Notes: generated from the sequence alone by a model not told the origin. A DNA stretch of 64,000 nucleotides from Azolla caroliniana (GCA_043228905.1 JBHGNT010000007.1:7316001-7380000), one strand, 5' to 3'; counted from the first letter of the stretch, positions 23,440 through 34,573 are shown. Translations and numbers: made by a program.

Positions 23440-24247
23440 GTCTCTCATAAGATTGCTTCTTTCTCGTCACTCCATACTGCGCGTCGCCATATGCCATCGG
23501 CTCCCATATGGTACAATGTATCCTACACCAAAAAAAGTGTCGGCTTTGGGCCACAAGGCATTTCCGTTCATCCCGGTTAGGTTCTTCCAAAGGTAATCCG
23601 GTACTCAGGAACTGGTGCATGTCAGTGAGCCACTTATCTTCTTCGGCCATTGTCTCATCTACAATTGTCTCCATGGTAACCCCGAATAGCTCGGCATCCG
23701 GTAACTCATCTCGGACTCCATCACTTGCTTCGCCGAATTCTAGCTAGCTCAAGTAGTCTGCCACTACATGTTGTACCCCCGATCGATGGTAGATCTTAAA
23801 TTCAAACTCTTGTAGTAGTAGTGTCCATCTTGCTAGCTTACCAGTTAATGATGCCTTGGATACCAAATAGAGTAGCGTCGAGTGGTCCACGTGGAATGAA
23901 AACTTTCGTCCTAACAAATAGTGGCGGTACTTCGTGACATTGTACACCATCCCCAATGCTTCTCTCTCTATTGTGGAATTGTTTCGTTCGGCTTTTGACA
24001 GTTTCCAGCTTGCATAGTATACCGGCCGGTACCACTTCGGCTCTATGAGCTGCATAAGAACCCTCCCGATTGTTATGTCTGACGCATCAACAAACACATG
24101 AAAATCCTTTGACCAATCAGGAGGTTGTACCACCGGAGCTTGTGACAACATTACTTTCAGCGCTTGATAAGCCTTCTCCTCTTGCTCCGTCCATTGGAAT
24201 GGTACGCGGTGCACGACTACATGCAACTGATATCGTGTGGAATGCAT
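23440..24247 (-). pseudogene. Inverted gypsy pol fragment (RNase H to integrase N-terminus)
   Basis: On the minus strand, 24247 to about 23744 reads as RNase H closely related to gypsy-1 (QAPVVQPPDWSKDFHVFVDAS, YYASWKLSKAERN, REALGMVYNVTKYRHYLL, KFSFHVDHS). After a stop, 23674-23426 continues with the RNase H-integrase linker (EDKWLTDMHQFLSTGLP, YGVTRKKQSYERR). Homology stops abruptly just before the integrase HHCC module, exactly where the gypsy-1 3' LTR begins. Both ends are truncated and there are no LTRs of its own. It is a dead piece of a sister element in opposite orientation. Confidence 0.9.
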
Positions 24248-25482
24248 TTGAATGACAAGTTGTACCTAATTTGAAAATCCCCTAAATTGAGATGTCATAC
24301 CATCAAATTTCATAGGTCGAATGTTGTTTCAAAGCCACCAACACAAACTTTAATTGTTGTACGCATCTTGTGAACTCAACATGTTGTTGTTTTTCCACAA
24401 TCAACTTTTGGAGATCCTCAAACCATCGTTGATTCTCCATCTCAAGAGTCACAAATTTGGTTTTAAGGCTTTCTAATTTAGAGAAAACAATAATAAAATT
24501 GTGTTGGCTAACAACGGCCATAGTCATATAGGGCTTAGGAAGTGGCTAAGGATTCAGGAAAGGGGTAAATTCCGGTTCAAACTGTCAGAACTAAGACAAG
24601 ATTGCCATTAGAAAGAGCAAGAAAAAGGGTGATGAATGATAGAGATAAACGAGATAGTTATGGATAGAGCAAGTGAGAGACTATGAAAGGAAATATGTAT
24701 TAAGATAAAGAGAAACGAGAGAGAGCTTACTTGGAGGACTTGAGATTGGTGTTGAACGTGAATGGTTCGACAAGAGTGACGAGGTTTCATTGTATAGTGG
24801 GTCATGGGGAATTCTAGGGTTTTTTAGAATGTTCCAAGAAGTTGTAGGAAGTTCTAGAATGTCCCAAGATGTTATAGGAATATCTAGGAGGTTCGAGAAT
24901 GTTCTAGGATTTTACCAATTATGATATTATATTACAATGTAATAAATATAAGTCATTGGCATATATACACATAAGTTACAAGTTTGAGCCTTGCCATCAC
25001 ATGGTGTCCATCACACTATGATTGTTTGTGGAAGTGGGGTAGCCCGAAATGCTCCCATCCAATGTCAAGCTACGCATGGTAGACGCGTCTATACAATGAC
25101 CTAGAAAGGTATGGTGTCTGCCCATAAATTCACAATGTATGGAGTTGAGTTTTCACTCACCTTCGTTGTTACAAATCTCACCAACCAAGTCGCTTACGAG
25201 TGTTTGCTAGGGTGACCCTTCCTTCAAGTAAGTCAATTGGTCATGGATTTCGGTAATGTCATGATCTATACATGGAAAATGAATAAGACCTTTTGGGTAC
25301 ATGTCTATACCCAAAAAGGGCATGAACAAGAAGAAATCTTGCTAATGGACAATCTCTCAAAAATGATAAAAGATGAAACAAACCTTCTCACATGCCAACC
25401 TACTCGAGATGGTCTTGTGATCACCATCCAAATTAGAAACCACACTCATGATTGCAATGTTGACCAATGCTTACCAGTCGAT
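24248..25482. other. Unassigned region with a short degenerate repeat block
   Basis: No recognised gene. A 74-codon minus-strand frame at 24303-24527 is helical in composition (SKLESLKTKFVTLEMENQRW) and may be a relic of a retrotransposon capsid/coiled coil, but it has no diagnostic motif. A block at 24808-24915 repeats GTTCTAGAATGTTCCAAGA-like units. An 86-codon plus frame at 25237-25497 also lacks any family feature. Confidence 0.45.
24808..24915. repeat. Degenerate 30-40-bp tandem repeat with TTCTAGAA cores
   Basis: Three to four imperfect units built on TTCTAG(A/G)A and AGAATGTTCC(A)AGA. They form alternating GAA/TTC blocks that superficially resemble heat-shock elements, but the spacing is not consistently two bases. 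Confidence 0.55.
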
Positions 25483-26283
25483 TGTTCGATATGGTGATCA
25501 AATATGTGCAAAAATATGTATGAGGACTTGTCGGTAAATGTGCACAACAAACGACACAGATATGTAACAATGAGAAGAAACAATAGATCGACAGAGACTG
25601 AAGCTTCAATGGAAGTTCTTGTTATTCTACAACTCTCTCTCTACAAGACTCAAGATACAAGAAGATCAAGCAGCCCGTATTACAACGTTAGGTTAGGGCT
25701 TATATACACAAGCCCTAACTATTGGACGTGTTCACACCAATAAGGATACAAAGTGGAAGGAGTCGGCCTTTTATGCCAACAAACTACCCCGTAAAAGGAC
25801 TACTCTTTCCTGCATGTACAAGTGATTGGGGTTATCTCCCCCGCAAACTTAGATTACAACTTGATCTAAATTTATATTGCAAGTTAGTCGGCATATAACT
25901 GAGTCGACAAAGGTAGAATAAATATCTAGCCTGATTTGGCTAGTCATTCAGATCGGTTTGTCCGAAACAGTTGGATTACCATCTGTTCCTTGATCGGCTC
26001 TATTTGGCTCGGTCGCTTGTCGTAGTCCCATCTTTGTTCTTAGTGCTCCGAAGCATTGATCTGGGAGTGACTTCGTCAGGAAATCAACAATGTTCACCTC
26101 AATGTCAATCTTCCGGACTTCAAGCTTCTTTTCGATTACTAGCTCCCGGATGTGATGATATCGCACCTCAATATGCTTTGTCTTCACATGATAGACATGA
26201 TTATTGATGAGGTTTATTGCGCTCTGTGAGTAGTAGTAGATGGTCATCCCTGGTCGGTTGGTTCAGCTCTTAGCCGGGAAGTC
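25483..26283 (-). mobile_element. Ty1/copia remnant copia-A: RNase H end plus 3' LTR
   Basis: On the minus strand, 26283-25948 encodes the C-terminal copia RNase H region (YSQSAINLINNHVYHVKTKHIEVRYHHIRELV, with DFLTKSLP near the end). It is followed by non-coding sequence, then an LTR of about 300 bp at 25781-25483 that starts TGTTGGCATAAAAGGCC on the minus strand. The catalytic Asp before SQSA is replaced by Tyr. The rest of the element is missing, because copia-B begins directly at 26284 in the opposite orientation. Confidence 0.82.
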
Positions 26284-26653
26284 TGTTGGGAAACAGGTTC
26301 CTCCGGATGAGAACTAGATGAGCCAGATCAGACAATTAAAAAGTCATCAGAACTATTTTTACTACAAGAAAAGTAACTAGCTTCTTCTTTTTTGTGTGAG
26401 TGGGCGGAGAGCATGGAGATTTCTAGCTCTCCAGCCACGTAGGAAGGAACTAGATTGGATGGATCCAAAAGGAGTTCGGCCAGATCCGGTATAAACCAGT
26501 AAATAGGAACATATTAGTAAATATGTTCAGACATGACCATTGAGGTCATATTTGTAAATAGCCCCCAAAGTTATATAAATGTAAATATAACTAGGGCAAT
26601 ATTGTTTTGTATGTAGATCATCATTATATTTGTTGCTATCATCATCCTTGTTG

Positions 26654-26715
<62 letters not shown>

Positions 26716-26978
26716 AAGTTGTTCTGTTGTAATCGCTGGTAGGCGAAGATAGAGCTCGAGGTAGTTGCCTCTGAGTCTCTCATTGTACCCTTCCTCTCAT
26801 AGTGATCTCTCATAGTGATAGTTGGAGTCTGTGGGCTCCCGTGGTTTTTCCCGATTAGGGTTTTCCACATAAACATTCGGTGTCATCTCTATTGTCTGTG
26901 AAAGTGCATTGCTATTTTCTATTTATTTCTTCCATCGTGAGTTTGAGTCTCAGTTGTGGTTGAGCGTTATTCCGCTCA
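26284..26978 (+). repeat. 5' LTR of copia-B
   Basis: Begins TGTTGGGAAACAGG and ends TATTCCGCTCA, three bases before the primer site. It includes a GA microsatellite of about 60 bases (26656-26716). Confidence 0.85.
26656..26716. repeat. (GA)n microsatellite inside the copia-B LTR
   Basis: About 22 GA units, then two AAA-interrupted GA blocks. The other copia LTRs in the window have the matching CT/GA tract at the same relative position. Confidence 0.95.
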
Positions 26979-26981
26979 ATT

Positions 26982-26993
26982 TGGTATCAGAGC
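26982..26993 (+). other. Primer-binding site of copia-B (initiator Met tRNA)
   Basis: TGGTATCAGAGC, the classic plant copia primer site complementary to the 3' end of initiator methionine tRNA. It lies three bases after the LTR and directly before the gag ATG at 26994. Confidence 0.95.
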
Positions 26994-27765
26994 ATGGAAG
27001 ATCCATTCGGTGGCATGTTCAAGCTCACCGGCTCCAACTACCCAGTGTGGAAGTCGAAGATGAGGTACATGTTGGTGATTAAAGATCTCTGGTTGCAGAT
27101 ACAATTTGGAGACAAAAGACCAGACAAGATCGATGCCATGACCTGGGAAGTAATGCACGTGAAAATGACGACATACATTCAATGCTTCAGCGACATGAGC
27201 TTATACAATAATTTTAATGAAGAGAACAAGGCCAATGAGCTTTGGGAGAAGATTGGCACGATGTTGGAGAACAAGAATGTCGTAAATCAGGTCTCGGTAT
27301 TCCGGAAGATTGTGAGGCTCTGGTATCAAGACGACGCCAACATGGCAAAGCATATGAACACCTTCCAAGGGCTGATAAACCAGACTACCTCACTCATAGT
27401 ATCGTTAGTCAATGAGGTACTGGCACTGTTATTGCACGGATCCCTCCCCGATAGCTGGGAGACATTGGTTGTCACTATGGGCAATGCCAGACCGGAAGGG
27501 AAACACCTATCCCTGGCGAGAGTTAAGTCAAGTTTGCTAAACGAAGAAGCTCGTCAGAAGGATCGTGAGTATGGAATCGATCTGAAGGCCTTGATTACGG
27601 AAGACGACCATAACTGGGGAAGAGGCCAGAATCGGAGTCGCTAGAACCGGGACAAATCGGGGATGAGGTCGAAGTCAAGGGGATGGCCCACTTGCTTTTA
27701 TTGCGGAAAGCCGAGGCACTTCTAGAAGAATTACTGACACTTCCAAAAAGCCATATTAATGAAAG
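26994..27765 (+). pseudogene. copia-B gag (truncated, broken)
   Basis: ATG at 26994 directly abuts the primer site. The frame is open to a TAG at 27642-27644 (216 codons) and has the copia UBN2-type gag pattern: FKLTGSNYPVWKSKMRYML, ANELWEKIGTMLENKN, LLLHGSLPDSWETLVVT, SLLNEEARQKD. After the stop the same frame continues with a zinc knuckle CFYCGKPRHF whose last part has two stops and a Tyr in place of the final Cys. The sequence ends near 27765. Confidence 0.88.
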
Positions 27766-27825
27766 TTGCCAAGTCTATTTAGTGAATTTGTCACTTTCTT
27801 AATTAACTTATTTAGTTATGTGAAA

Positions 27826-28280
27826 TGTTACGTGTGCGGAAGCGTGAGCAAAAGACATTGAATACACAATTGGTTGTTCGAAGACTCGACAATTAGGTAA
27901 ACTCAGAGAATGGATACACAGTGAGAGAGAGAGAGAGAGAGAGAGACTAAGTAGAGTAGACAACAATATTTCGATTATAAGACTAAGTACATACAACGGT
28001 GCTCAGAGTGCACTTTATATACAAGCCTTGATGAGTGGCCTGACACAAGTACCGTCAGTACTTGAATGCTCATAAATGAGCCTAACACTAATTCTGCCTA
28101 TAATATTCCTACCGGAATCTCTCCGACTCGGCACACCCGAATCGAACTCGACTCAATTCGGCTTTCGGCTTTCGGCTTTCGGCTTCTTCAGCCGATTTGG
28201 GCCTAGTCAATCGATTTCAAATCGATTAGGCTCTCGACTTCTTTAGTCGATTCGGCCCATATTGAGCTTGTCTCTCAACA
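27826..28280 (-). repeat. Orphan LTR (455 bp)
   Basis: On the minus strand it starts TGTTGAGAGACAAGC (28280) and ends GCACACGTAACA (27826), the TG...CA boundaries of an LTR. It contains a GA tract (27922-27946) and a GGCTTTC repeat (28158-28182). No primer site or polypurine tract flanks either side and no target duplication is evident (TGAAA left, AGTTA right). It is therefore a solo LTR or a heavily eroded end. Confidence 0.6.
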
Positions 28281-28881
28281 AGTTAACAAAAGGAGGTAGT
28301 GAGTAATTCATGAAAGCAGTTACCACTTCATTAGTATGCTTATGAATAGTTGAACCTTGTCCTTACTCAACTCGCTCCAAATAGTGTAGATGTTGTCACG
28401 AATTCCCTAACATGACCTATGTATGAAAGCACTCATTAGGTAATAAGTGTATTCAAGGCAAAAACACCTCAAGGGGGCAACAACTAGGTAGTTTGCACCT
28501 ATATAACATCTATCCAAAGTTAAATGAGCTACTTAATGCTTAAAAAATATTGTATTCGATGATAAATTGTATAATTTGATATGAGCAAAAAGGAATTAGC
28601 CAACCCTAGTGGTAAGTTGTTACAGTTCATGTGCTACAACTTAGGTTCGAAACCCAATTTTCTCACCTCTCTATTACTCTATACATACCCTCTTAATTCA
28701 TGAGACACCACTATGGAATGCAAGGGGTTGATGAACTCAGGACCGACCTCCTGCTCTCTATCAGGCAACCTTACCAGAACGTACTCACCTCTATTACGCC
28801 ACACATATATGTACTCTTAATTCACTAGATGCCACTTATGGAATGTAGGGGGTTGAACTCACGACCTCTTGGTCTCAACAT
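28281..28881. other. SINE-like head and two copies of a 105-bp repeat unit
   Basis: 28281-28589 holds nothing recognisable. 28590-28735 looks like a tRNA-derived SINE: an A-box-like TAGCCAACCCTAGTGG, then a perfect B box GGTTCGAAACC at 28644-28654 about 45 bases on. Its body contains CTCACCTCTCTATTACT, TTAATTCATGAGACACC and TATGGAATGCAAGGGGTTGA. The same body sequence recurs at 28777-28876, ending CACGACCTCTTGGTCTC, and again after gypsy-2 at 35275-35394. Confidence 0.6.
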
Positions 28882-29565
28882 TGTCGTGAAGAAAACCGGG
28901 CATAGGCGGAATCAGAGAAAAAGGCGCATGAACCGGCTCTTACACGGATGGGCGCATGAATTGATATTTTGATATTTTGTACATGATTCATAAATGGATC
29001 GGCTGATGTAAATACTAAGTAGTATACATTTATTGAGGGATTGTGCGTATCTTTATTGAAAGGGACAGGGAATAAAGCGGTTTAACTAGGGAAAGGAGGC
29101 ACTCTCCTTTCTTTGGGGGGCAAACTATTTAAGGAGAGGGGAGAAGGAGGAAAAATATCGCGCGTTGGCGAGGACGAAGTGCTGCTGCAGAACCGAGTGC
29201 CGAGCTCTCTCTTCTCCTCCTCCGGTCGTCGGTCTCTGTGGGTGTTGGGAGTTCGTTGCCTCTGCTTCATTGACAACCCGTGTGCTTCAAGCAGAGGCTC
29301 TCCCCCTTTTGGTTCCTGGAGTTGTGTGGCAATCGTCTGTGTGCGTGAGTAAGACCCCGCGTCGGGCCCATTACCGGGTTGCCGGTTGTAACTGTTCGAG
29401 TTGTAAGCTATTGAGTTTAGTAATTGGATTCTTGTTTTATTGCTCTTAAACTTCTCTCTGTGTATCTGCAACTCTCTCTCTCTCTCTCTCTCCATCTCTC
29501 TCTCCTTGGTCCAAGACTCCCGTGGTCCCGCCTCTTTCTACACGCACGCGCGTAACAACGCAACA
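28882..29565 (+). repeat. 5' LTR of gypsy-2
   Basis: Starts TGTCGTGAAGAAAACCGGG and ends GTAACAACGCAACA. It includes a short duplication TTGATATTTTGATATTTTG, a TATTTAAGGAG TATA-like box near 29126, and a CT tract at 29471-29489. The following TATTTGGTGAACCCAACGTG is the expected location of the primer-binding site. Confidence 0.92.
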
Positions 29566-29609
29566 TATTTGGTGAACCCAACGTGAACAGGCAGCACAGG
29601 AGTCAAAAG

Positions 29610-30660
29610 ATGAGGGGATCGGAGCTAGCAGAGGCAATGGCGGTACCCGTCGACCGGCTGGTAAGCGCTCGCGAGGGGACGGGTACCCTCGACAGAGCCA
29701 TCGAATCGATTGTCGACACTATAGGCCGGTTCGGAGGGAAAGACGCCACAAGTTATTTGGAGGCTTACCGGACCGAAATGATCATGAGGGATATCCCGGT
29801 GGATAGGCGGCTCTCCGGATTCCCTCGGGTGGTGACGTTGAGCATCCACGCGGAGGTGCTCGAGGTGTTGGCCGAATGCCAGAATTGGGAGGAGTTCGAG
29901 CTGCAACTCCTCGAGAAGTACGAGTTTGACGACTCACTTCGGCTGTCGAGGCGGGACTTCATGGCGTGGGTGGAAAGCCCCGGAAAAGGGAGGAACACGT
30001 TGGCGCTCCTCTAGGAGTTCGAAAAACAGTTCGCGCGGCTGTCGATGCTGGACCGGACCGTGCTTGAAACGAGTCGAGTACTACTGTTTGTCAAATCGGT
30101 GGACGCGCTCGACATGGAAAAGGTGGGCCCCCTATTGGAAACGGATGAAGGGCTCACGGTAGACTGGGCTGCAGTAAAACGGGTCTGTAGCCGTTTCGAC
30201 AAACGGCGCGATTGGAGCGACGAAAGCTCGTCGGGGTCAGGGCCGGTCCCGGGGAGGAGGCTCGAGGAGCCGGTATCGGTGCCGGCCGGTAGGAAGGAAG
30301 AGACCGGAATCTGGCTAGAGTCGGGGTCGGCATCGAATGATGTGGTCAGAGGCCCATCAAGAGGAACGGCTCTGGAGGAGCTGACACAAATGGTGCTCGA
30401 ACTGTAGATCGCACAGGCCCGGAGAGACAGCGGCGAACAACCTCGCGACCGGAGGCCGCCGGCTGGGCAGCGGTGCATGTGGTGTGACGCGATCGGTCAC
30501 ATTCAGAAGGATTGCGCGGATTTCGCCGACACGCTCAAAACCAACGTGGTGTACCTCTAGAACGGGCGGGTGCACGCAAGCGAGACCCGGAGAGCCCTAG
30601 AACTAAATACGGGGCGCAACGGAATGAAGAGGTTGATGGAAGAGGCCGCGACACTGCATG
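29610..30660 (+). pseudogene. gypsy-2 gag (broken)
   Basis: The first ATG is 29610. The frame runs to a TAG at 30013 and resumes in the same sense to about 30405. It reads as a retrotransposon gag by position and composition (LEAYRTEMIMRDIPVDRR, WEEFELQLLEKYEFDDSLR, LFVKSVDALDMEKV). A single zinc knuckle CMWCDAIGHIQKDC is visible at about 30477-30518 in another frame. The gag belongs to a lineage different from gypsy-1, which carries three knuckles. Confidence 0.75.
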
Positions 30661-30722
30661 TTGAAGCCGTTAACTACTCAGTGTCGGCGGGAATTTGAGT
30701 TGGGGGCAACGAGTCCCGAAAG

Positions 30723-31503
30723 GTGAAGGACTCCGGATTCTGGCCGCTAGTGCTAGAAGGCTTCTTCGGAGTTCGGCTGAAGAAGGAAGAGGCAGACCGC
30801 GCGGAACAACGGGTCCAGGAGGTCATCGGATGGGACGATCCGGTCGAAGAGAAAACGGGCTTCGTAGAAGCCGCTTGCCAGAACTACGAGGTTCTGGTGG
30901 AAGACAAACAGGCAGGAAAGGTCGGGGGGGTGGGTCCCCCGCAAAGGTATGAGACCCGGTTCGGACCGAAACCGACCAGTGCCGACAACCCAGGTGCGCC
31001 GGACGGGAAGAAGCAGGCGGGGTTTCGGTTGAGCACCGAAATTGAAAGGACCACAGACCTGCGAACGGTCCTGGAGGAACGTATCCTCGACAGCAAAGTG
31101 GAGCTGTCGCTGAGGGAAGTGCTCGGGATCGCTAAGAAGGAGTTCCACGACTCCATCGTAGACTTGGTGAAGAGGAAAAGGCTATCGACAGAGCCAGAGC
31201 CGGAGAAGCCGGTGGAAGTGCAAACGCCGCACATAGAGGACGCGGCCCGAATATACGCATAAAGGTCGGTGACATCGAGATAGATCAACATTTCTTCGTG
31301 CAGGAAACATCCTCGCACCCGGTGATTCTCGGCGAACCATACATTACGGCAACGCGCATGGAGACGAAAGTGCTAGACAACGGTTCGGCGTACGCGCGCG
31401 TCAAGAGCCAGGACGGTCGGCATTCCGTCCAATTCATGACCGTACGACCGAACCATGAGAGGAACCGCGAGACCCTCGACGACGACAGCCGAGGGGATTT
31501 TTA
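30723..31503 (+). pseudogene. gypsy-2 gag-pol linker and protease region (broken)
   Basis: Frame 30723-31262 is charged and of uncertain role (KKEEADRAEQRVQEVIGWDD, LREVLGIAKKEFHDSIVDLV). After a stop, 31266-31503 reads as the C-terminal half of a retropepsin-like domain (GDIEIDQHFFVQETSSHPVI, LGEPYITATRMETKVLDNGS, followed by the flap-side AYARVKSQDG). The DTG/DSG catalytic motif was not found, probably lost in the frameshifted stretch. Confidence 0.6.
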
Positions 31504-32049
31504 GAGAGGGCTATCAAGGCGTGGGGTCGTGGTAGTCCGGACGTACCGGAAGAACCCCACACATGTACAGTAGATAGGAAGTTTTGGTTCTCCGAAAACG
31601 GAGGTTGTACTATAACCGGCGTCAGCGGCCGGGAGAGGAAGTGAGCGGAGGAGCGACTCAGGGGATGCAGAGTCCTCTTCCCCGACGAAGACATCAATGG
31701 CGCCGTGGAGGCGGTCTCTTTTGACGACACCTTGGGCGAACTGCGAAAGGTGATCGGTGAAGACCTTAGAGAAGACCGGACCGTTCCGGTAGGGTCAATG
31801 GGAATGTACGAAGTCATCGCGGACTTCGGGGAAAGGATCGGGTCGGATCGGACGGCCCGCGTGGATACAAAGTACAAGACCGTGGACCGGAAGGTGAGGC
31901 CAGTAGCGGCACCCTTGCCGGAGGGCAGCGAGGAGCGGATAAAAGGGGTCGCGTCAAACCCGAGTTTACGGAATCCGGTTGGCATAGGGCACCGGTTCAC
32001 CGACATAACGCTAGGGGAGCTCAAGGTTGGTGGGGGTGGCTTTCTACAG

Positions 32050-33619
32050 GTTTCGGAGAATGCTCGGAAGGCATAGGAAAGCCTTCGCGTTCTCGTCGGA
32101 GGAGATCGGGTGCGTGGACCCGACGATCGTCGAACCGATGGTGATCTTCACGGTACCGCAAGTACCGTGGAATCTCAAACCGATTCCAGTGCTGAGAGCT
32201 CACATCCCGAAGTTGATGGAGCTTCTGAAGCAAAAGGTGGAGATGGGCATCCTCGAACCGTCGAGTGCCCCGTATTCGAATCGGTGGTTTACGGTGCCGA
32301 AGAAGAACGGCATGCTGCGCTTCATTCAGGACCTGCAACCAGTCAACAAGGTGACCATCTGTAATGCAGGAATCGGACCGACCATAGACGAGTTCGCGGA
32401 GGCCTTCGCCGGAAGGTCGATTTACTCTGTCGGTGATCTGTACTCGGGGTATGATCAGTTCCAACTAGCCGTGGAGAGCAAAGACATTACGACGATGTGG
32501 ACTCCTCTCGGCCTACTACGGATGTGTACCCTGCCACAAGGAGGGACAAACTCAATGGCTCACATGGTGAACGCGATGAACAAAGTGCTCAGGGATTGTA
32601 TCCTAGACATCACCATGCCATTCTTAGACGACATCCCGATCAGGGGATGCCCGATGGAGAAAAAGGACGAGGCAATCTGCGTGACGGTGGACACCAGCCC
32701 GATCAGGATCGGGTGGGTAATCAGTCAGAAGGACAAGGACTGCATACGATTCCCGATTCGGTTCGGGGTGAAGGTATTGAGCGAGCAGCAGCGAGGATAC
32801 GCCCAAGTTAAGCGCGAGCTTTGGGGTGTTGTTTCGGTAGTCAAGGCCGACAAGGATTATCTGATCGGGACGGAGGTGATCATCGAGACGGACTGCCCGC
32901 AGATACTCGGCATGGTTTCCGGATGCGCGACGCCGGACCTAGCAATGCTCCGGTGGATAATGTACATTAAGTCCCTGAACCCGAAGATACAACACATCTC
33001 CGGAAAGGATAACGCCATGGCCGACATGCATTCGAAAGCAAGGTTCAACAACGAAGATGACATGGTTTCGAATGATGAAGAAATCGGCAAGGACTTCTTT
33101 GGGTCGGCTAACGTAGCAACGAGGGAAAGGGACACTCCAGCGCTTAACGAATTTGACGAAAGCAGGTACGACGGGGAGTGGCTCCAAATCGGGAGGTTCC
33201 TACAGACGATGACGCCGGACATAGCATGGACGAGAGAAGAGGCGATCCGGGTACGGAAGAAGGCGTACCGATTCTTCCTGCAGGACAAGTGCATATGGAG
33301 GCACCCAAAGAAGAGAAACGACATCCCGCTCCAAGTAGAGACAAAGAAAGAAGAACAAGAGGAACTACTAGCGGCATTTCATGAGAGTCCCTGGGCCGGG
33401 CACCGCGGAACGTGGGCCACGTTCGAGAAGCTGAAGGAGAAGTACTGGTGGCTGGGGTTGTACCAGGACGTGCATATGTTCGTAAAGACTTGCGAAAGCT
33501 TTCAGATGCACTCCGTAGTCCGACATCGGGACGAGCTACACCCGACCTACCCGCCTACGGTCCATTTCAAGTGGATGGTGGACTTGGTGACGATGCTGAT
33601 GGGGGTAGGACAAATGTGA
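32050..33619 (+). pseudogene. gypsy-2 reverse transcriptase / RNase H / integrase N-terminus, in-frame deletion
   Basis: A single open frame of more than 500 codons. Reverse transcriptase starts with FTVPQVPWNLKPIPV and has WFTVPKKNGMLRFIQDLQPVN, YSVGDLYSGYDQFQLAV, RMCTLPQGGTNS and the catalytic box as FLDD (32623-32634). Only about 18 residues later, RNase H begins (VTVDTSPIRIGWVISQ, LSEQQRGYAQVKRELWGVV, IIETDCPQILGMV). In gypsy-1 the same interval is about 138 residues, so the reverse-transcriptase thumb and connection are missing without loss of frame. The integrase zinc module follows (HESPWAGH ... CESFQMHS) with the last ligand Cys replaced by Phe. A core box, FKWMVDLVT, precedes the TGA at 33617. 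Confidence 0.88.
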
Positions 33620-33625
33620 TACCTG

Positions 33626-34516
33626 GTGCTTGCACGAGAAGACTTAACGAACCAAGTGGAAGGCCGTGCACTGCAAAGCAAGACAACCGTGGCGGTATGT
33701 TGGTTCCTGATCGAAGAAGTAGTGTGTCGGTACGGGTGCGTCGGGAGGATCGTGGCGGACCGGGGAGAGCTGGATGCGCGGGAGGTTGAGGAGTTGTTCG
33801 ACTGGCTAGGTGTCAAACTCTCCCTCACTACGGCGTACAATCCGGAGGCGAACGGAAAAGTAGAACGTGGGCACGGGCCGATTGTAAAAGCGTTGGTGCG
33901 TGCATGTAGAGGGCAGGTCGGGAATTGGCCGCAACTCCTTCCTTACGCACTATGGGCGGACCGAACTACGCACAGTTCGGTGACAGGGTTTATGCCGGCA
34001 AAGCTGATGTACGGACAGAAGCCGATCATGTCGGTGGAACAGACGGTTTCTTCATGGGCGGTTGTAGATTGGAAGGACGAAATGAGCCGGGAGGAGTTGT
34101 TGGCGGCGCGGATTCGGCAACTCGAGCGGAGGCCGGAGGACGTGATACAGGCGAAGGAAAAGCTGCGAGCTGCAAGGGAGCGGAACAAGACCTGGTTCAA
34201 CCGGACACACCGGTTGCGACCAAAGAAGATCGAGGAAGGCGACTAGGTCTTGGTATACGACAACAACCTCGACAATCAGCACAAGGCGATGCGAAAGTTC
34301 GCTAGGAGATGGTTCGGGCCCTACACGGTGACGAGCGCGAATGACAACGGCACGTACCACCTCGCGGAGCTCGACGGGACACGGTTAGCGGTGCCGGTGA
34401 CCGGGAAGCGGATCAAAGCGTTCAAGAAGCGGTTCGAAGACGAGCCGGGGCCTGCAAGTGGGAGCGACAACGACAATCAGTTTGGACCCGGCGGGGAATC
34501 AGAGAACGACAAGTGA
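33626..34516 (+). pseudogene. gypsy-2 integrase core and C-terminus (broken)
   Basis: Frame 33626-34246 continues the integrase core: CRYGCVGRIVADRGELDA (second Asp region), YNPEANGKVERGHGPIVKAL (catalytic Glu), WADRTTHSSVTGFMPAKLMY. It then has a coiled linker. After a TAG at 34244, frame 34250-34516 encodes the C-terminal SH3-like/GPY module (RWFGPYTVTSANDNGTYHLA). All landmarks are in order. The stop between the core pieces and the one before the tail disable it. Confidence 0.88.
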
Positions 34517-34573
34517 CGCCGGTTTTCTTCGGTATCTACCCGTCTTTGGCGCATGTCGGTGGATGCGCGGTTT

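Larger units (their letters stand above)
26284..27765 (+). mobile_element. Ty1/copia remnant copia-B: 5' LTR, primer site and gag
   Basis: A 5' truncation-free but 3'-truncated element. The LTR (26284-26978), the primer site TGGTATCAGAGC (26982-26993) and gag are in the standard order. Homology ends at about 27760, just after the gag zinc knuckle, and no protease, integrase or reverse transcriptase follows. Its gag resembles that of copia-C at 58973-58200, so the two belong to related families. Confidence 0.9.

Noticed and set aside
28644-28654. B-box match suggesting a tRNA gene
   Set aside because: No acceptor stem, anticodon loop or cloverleaf can be formed around it. A tRNA-derived SINE head fits better.
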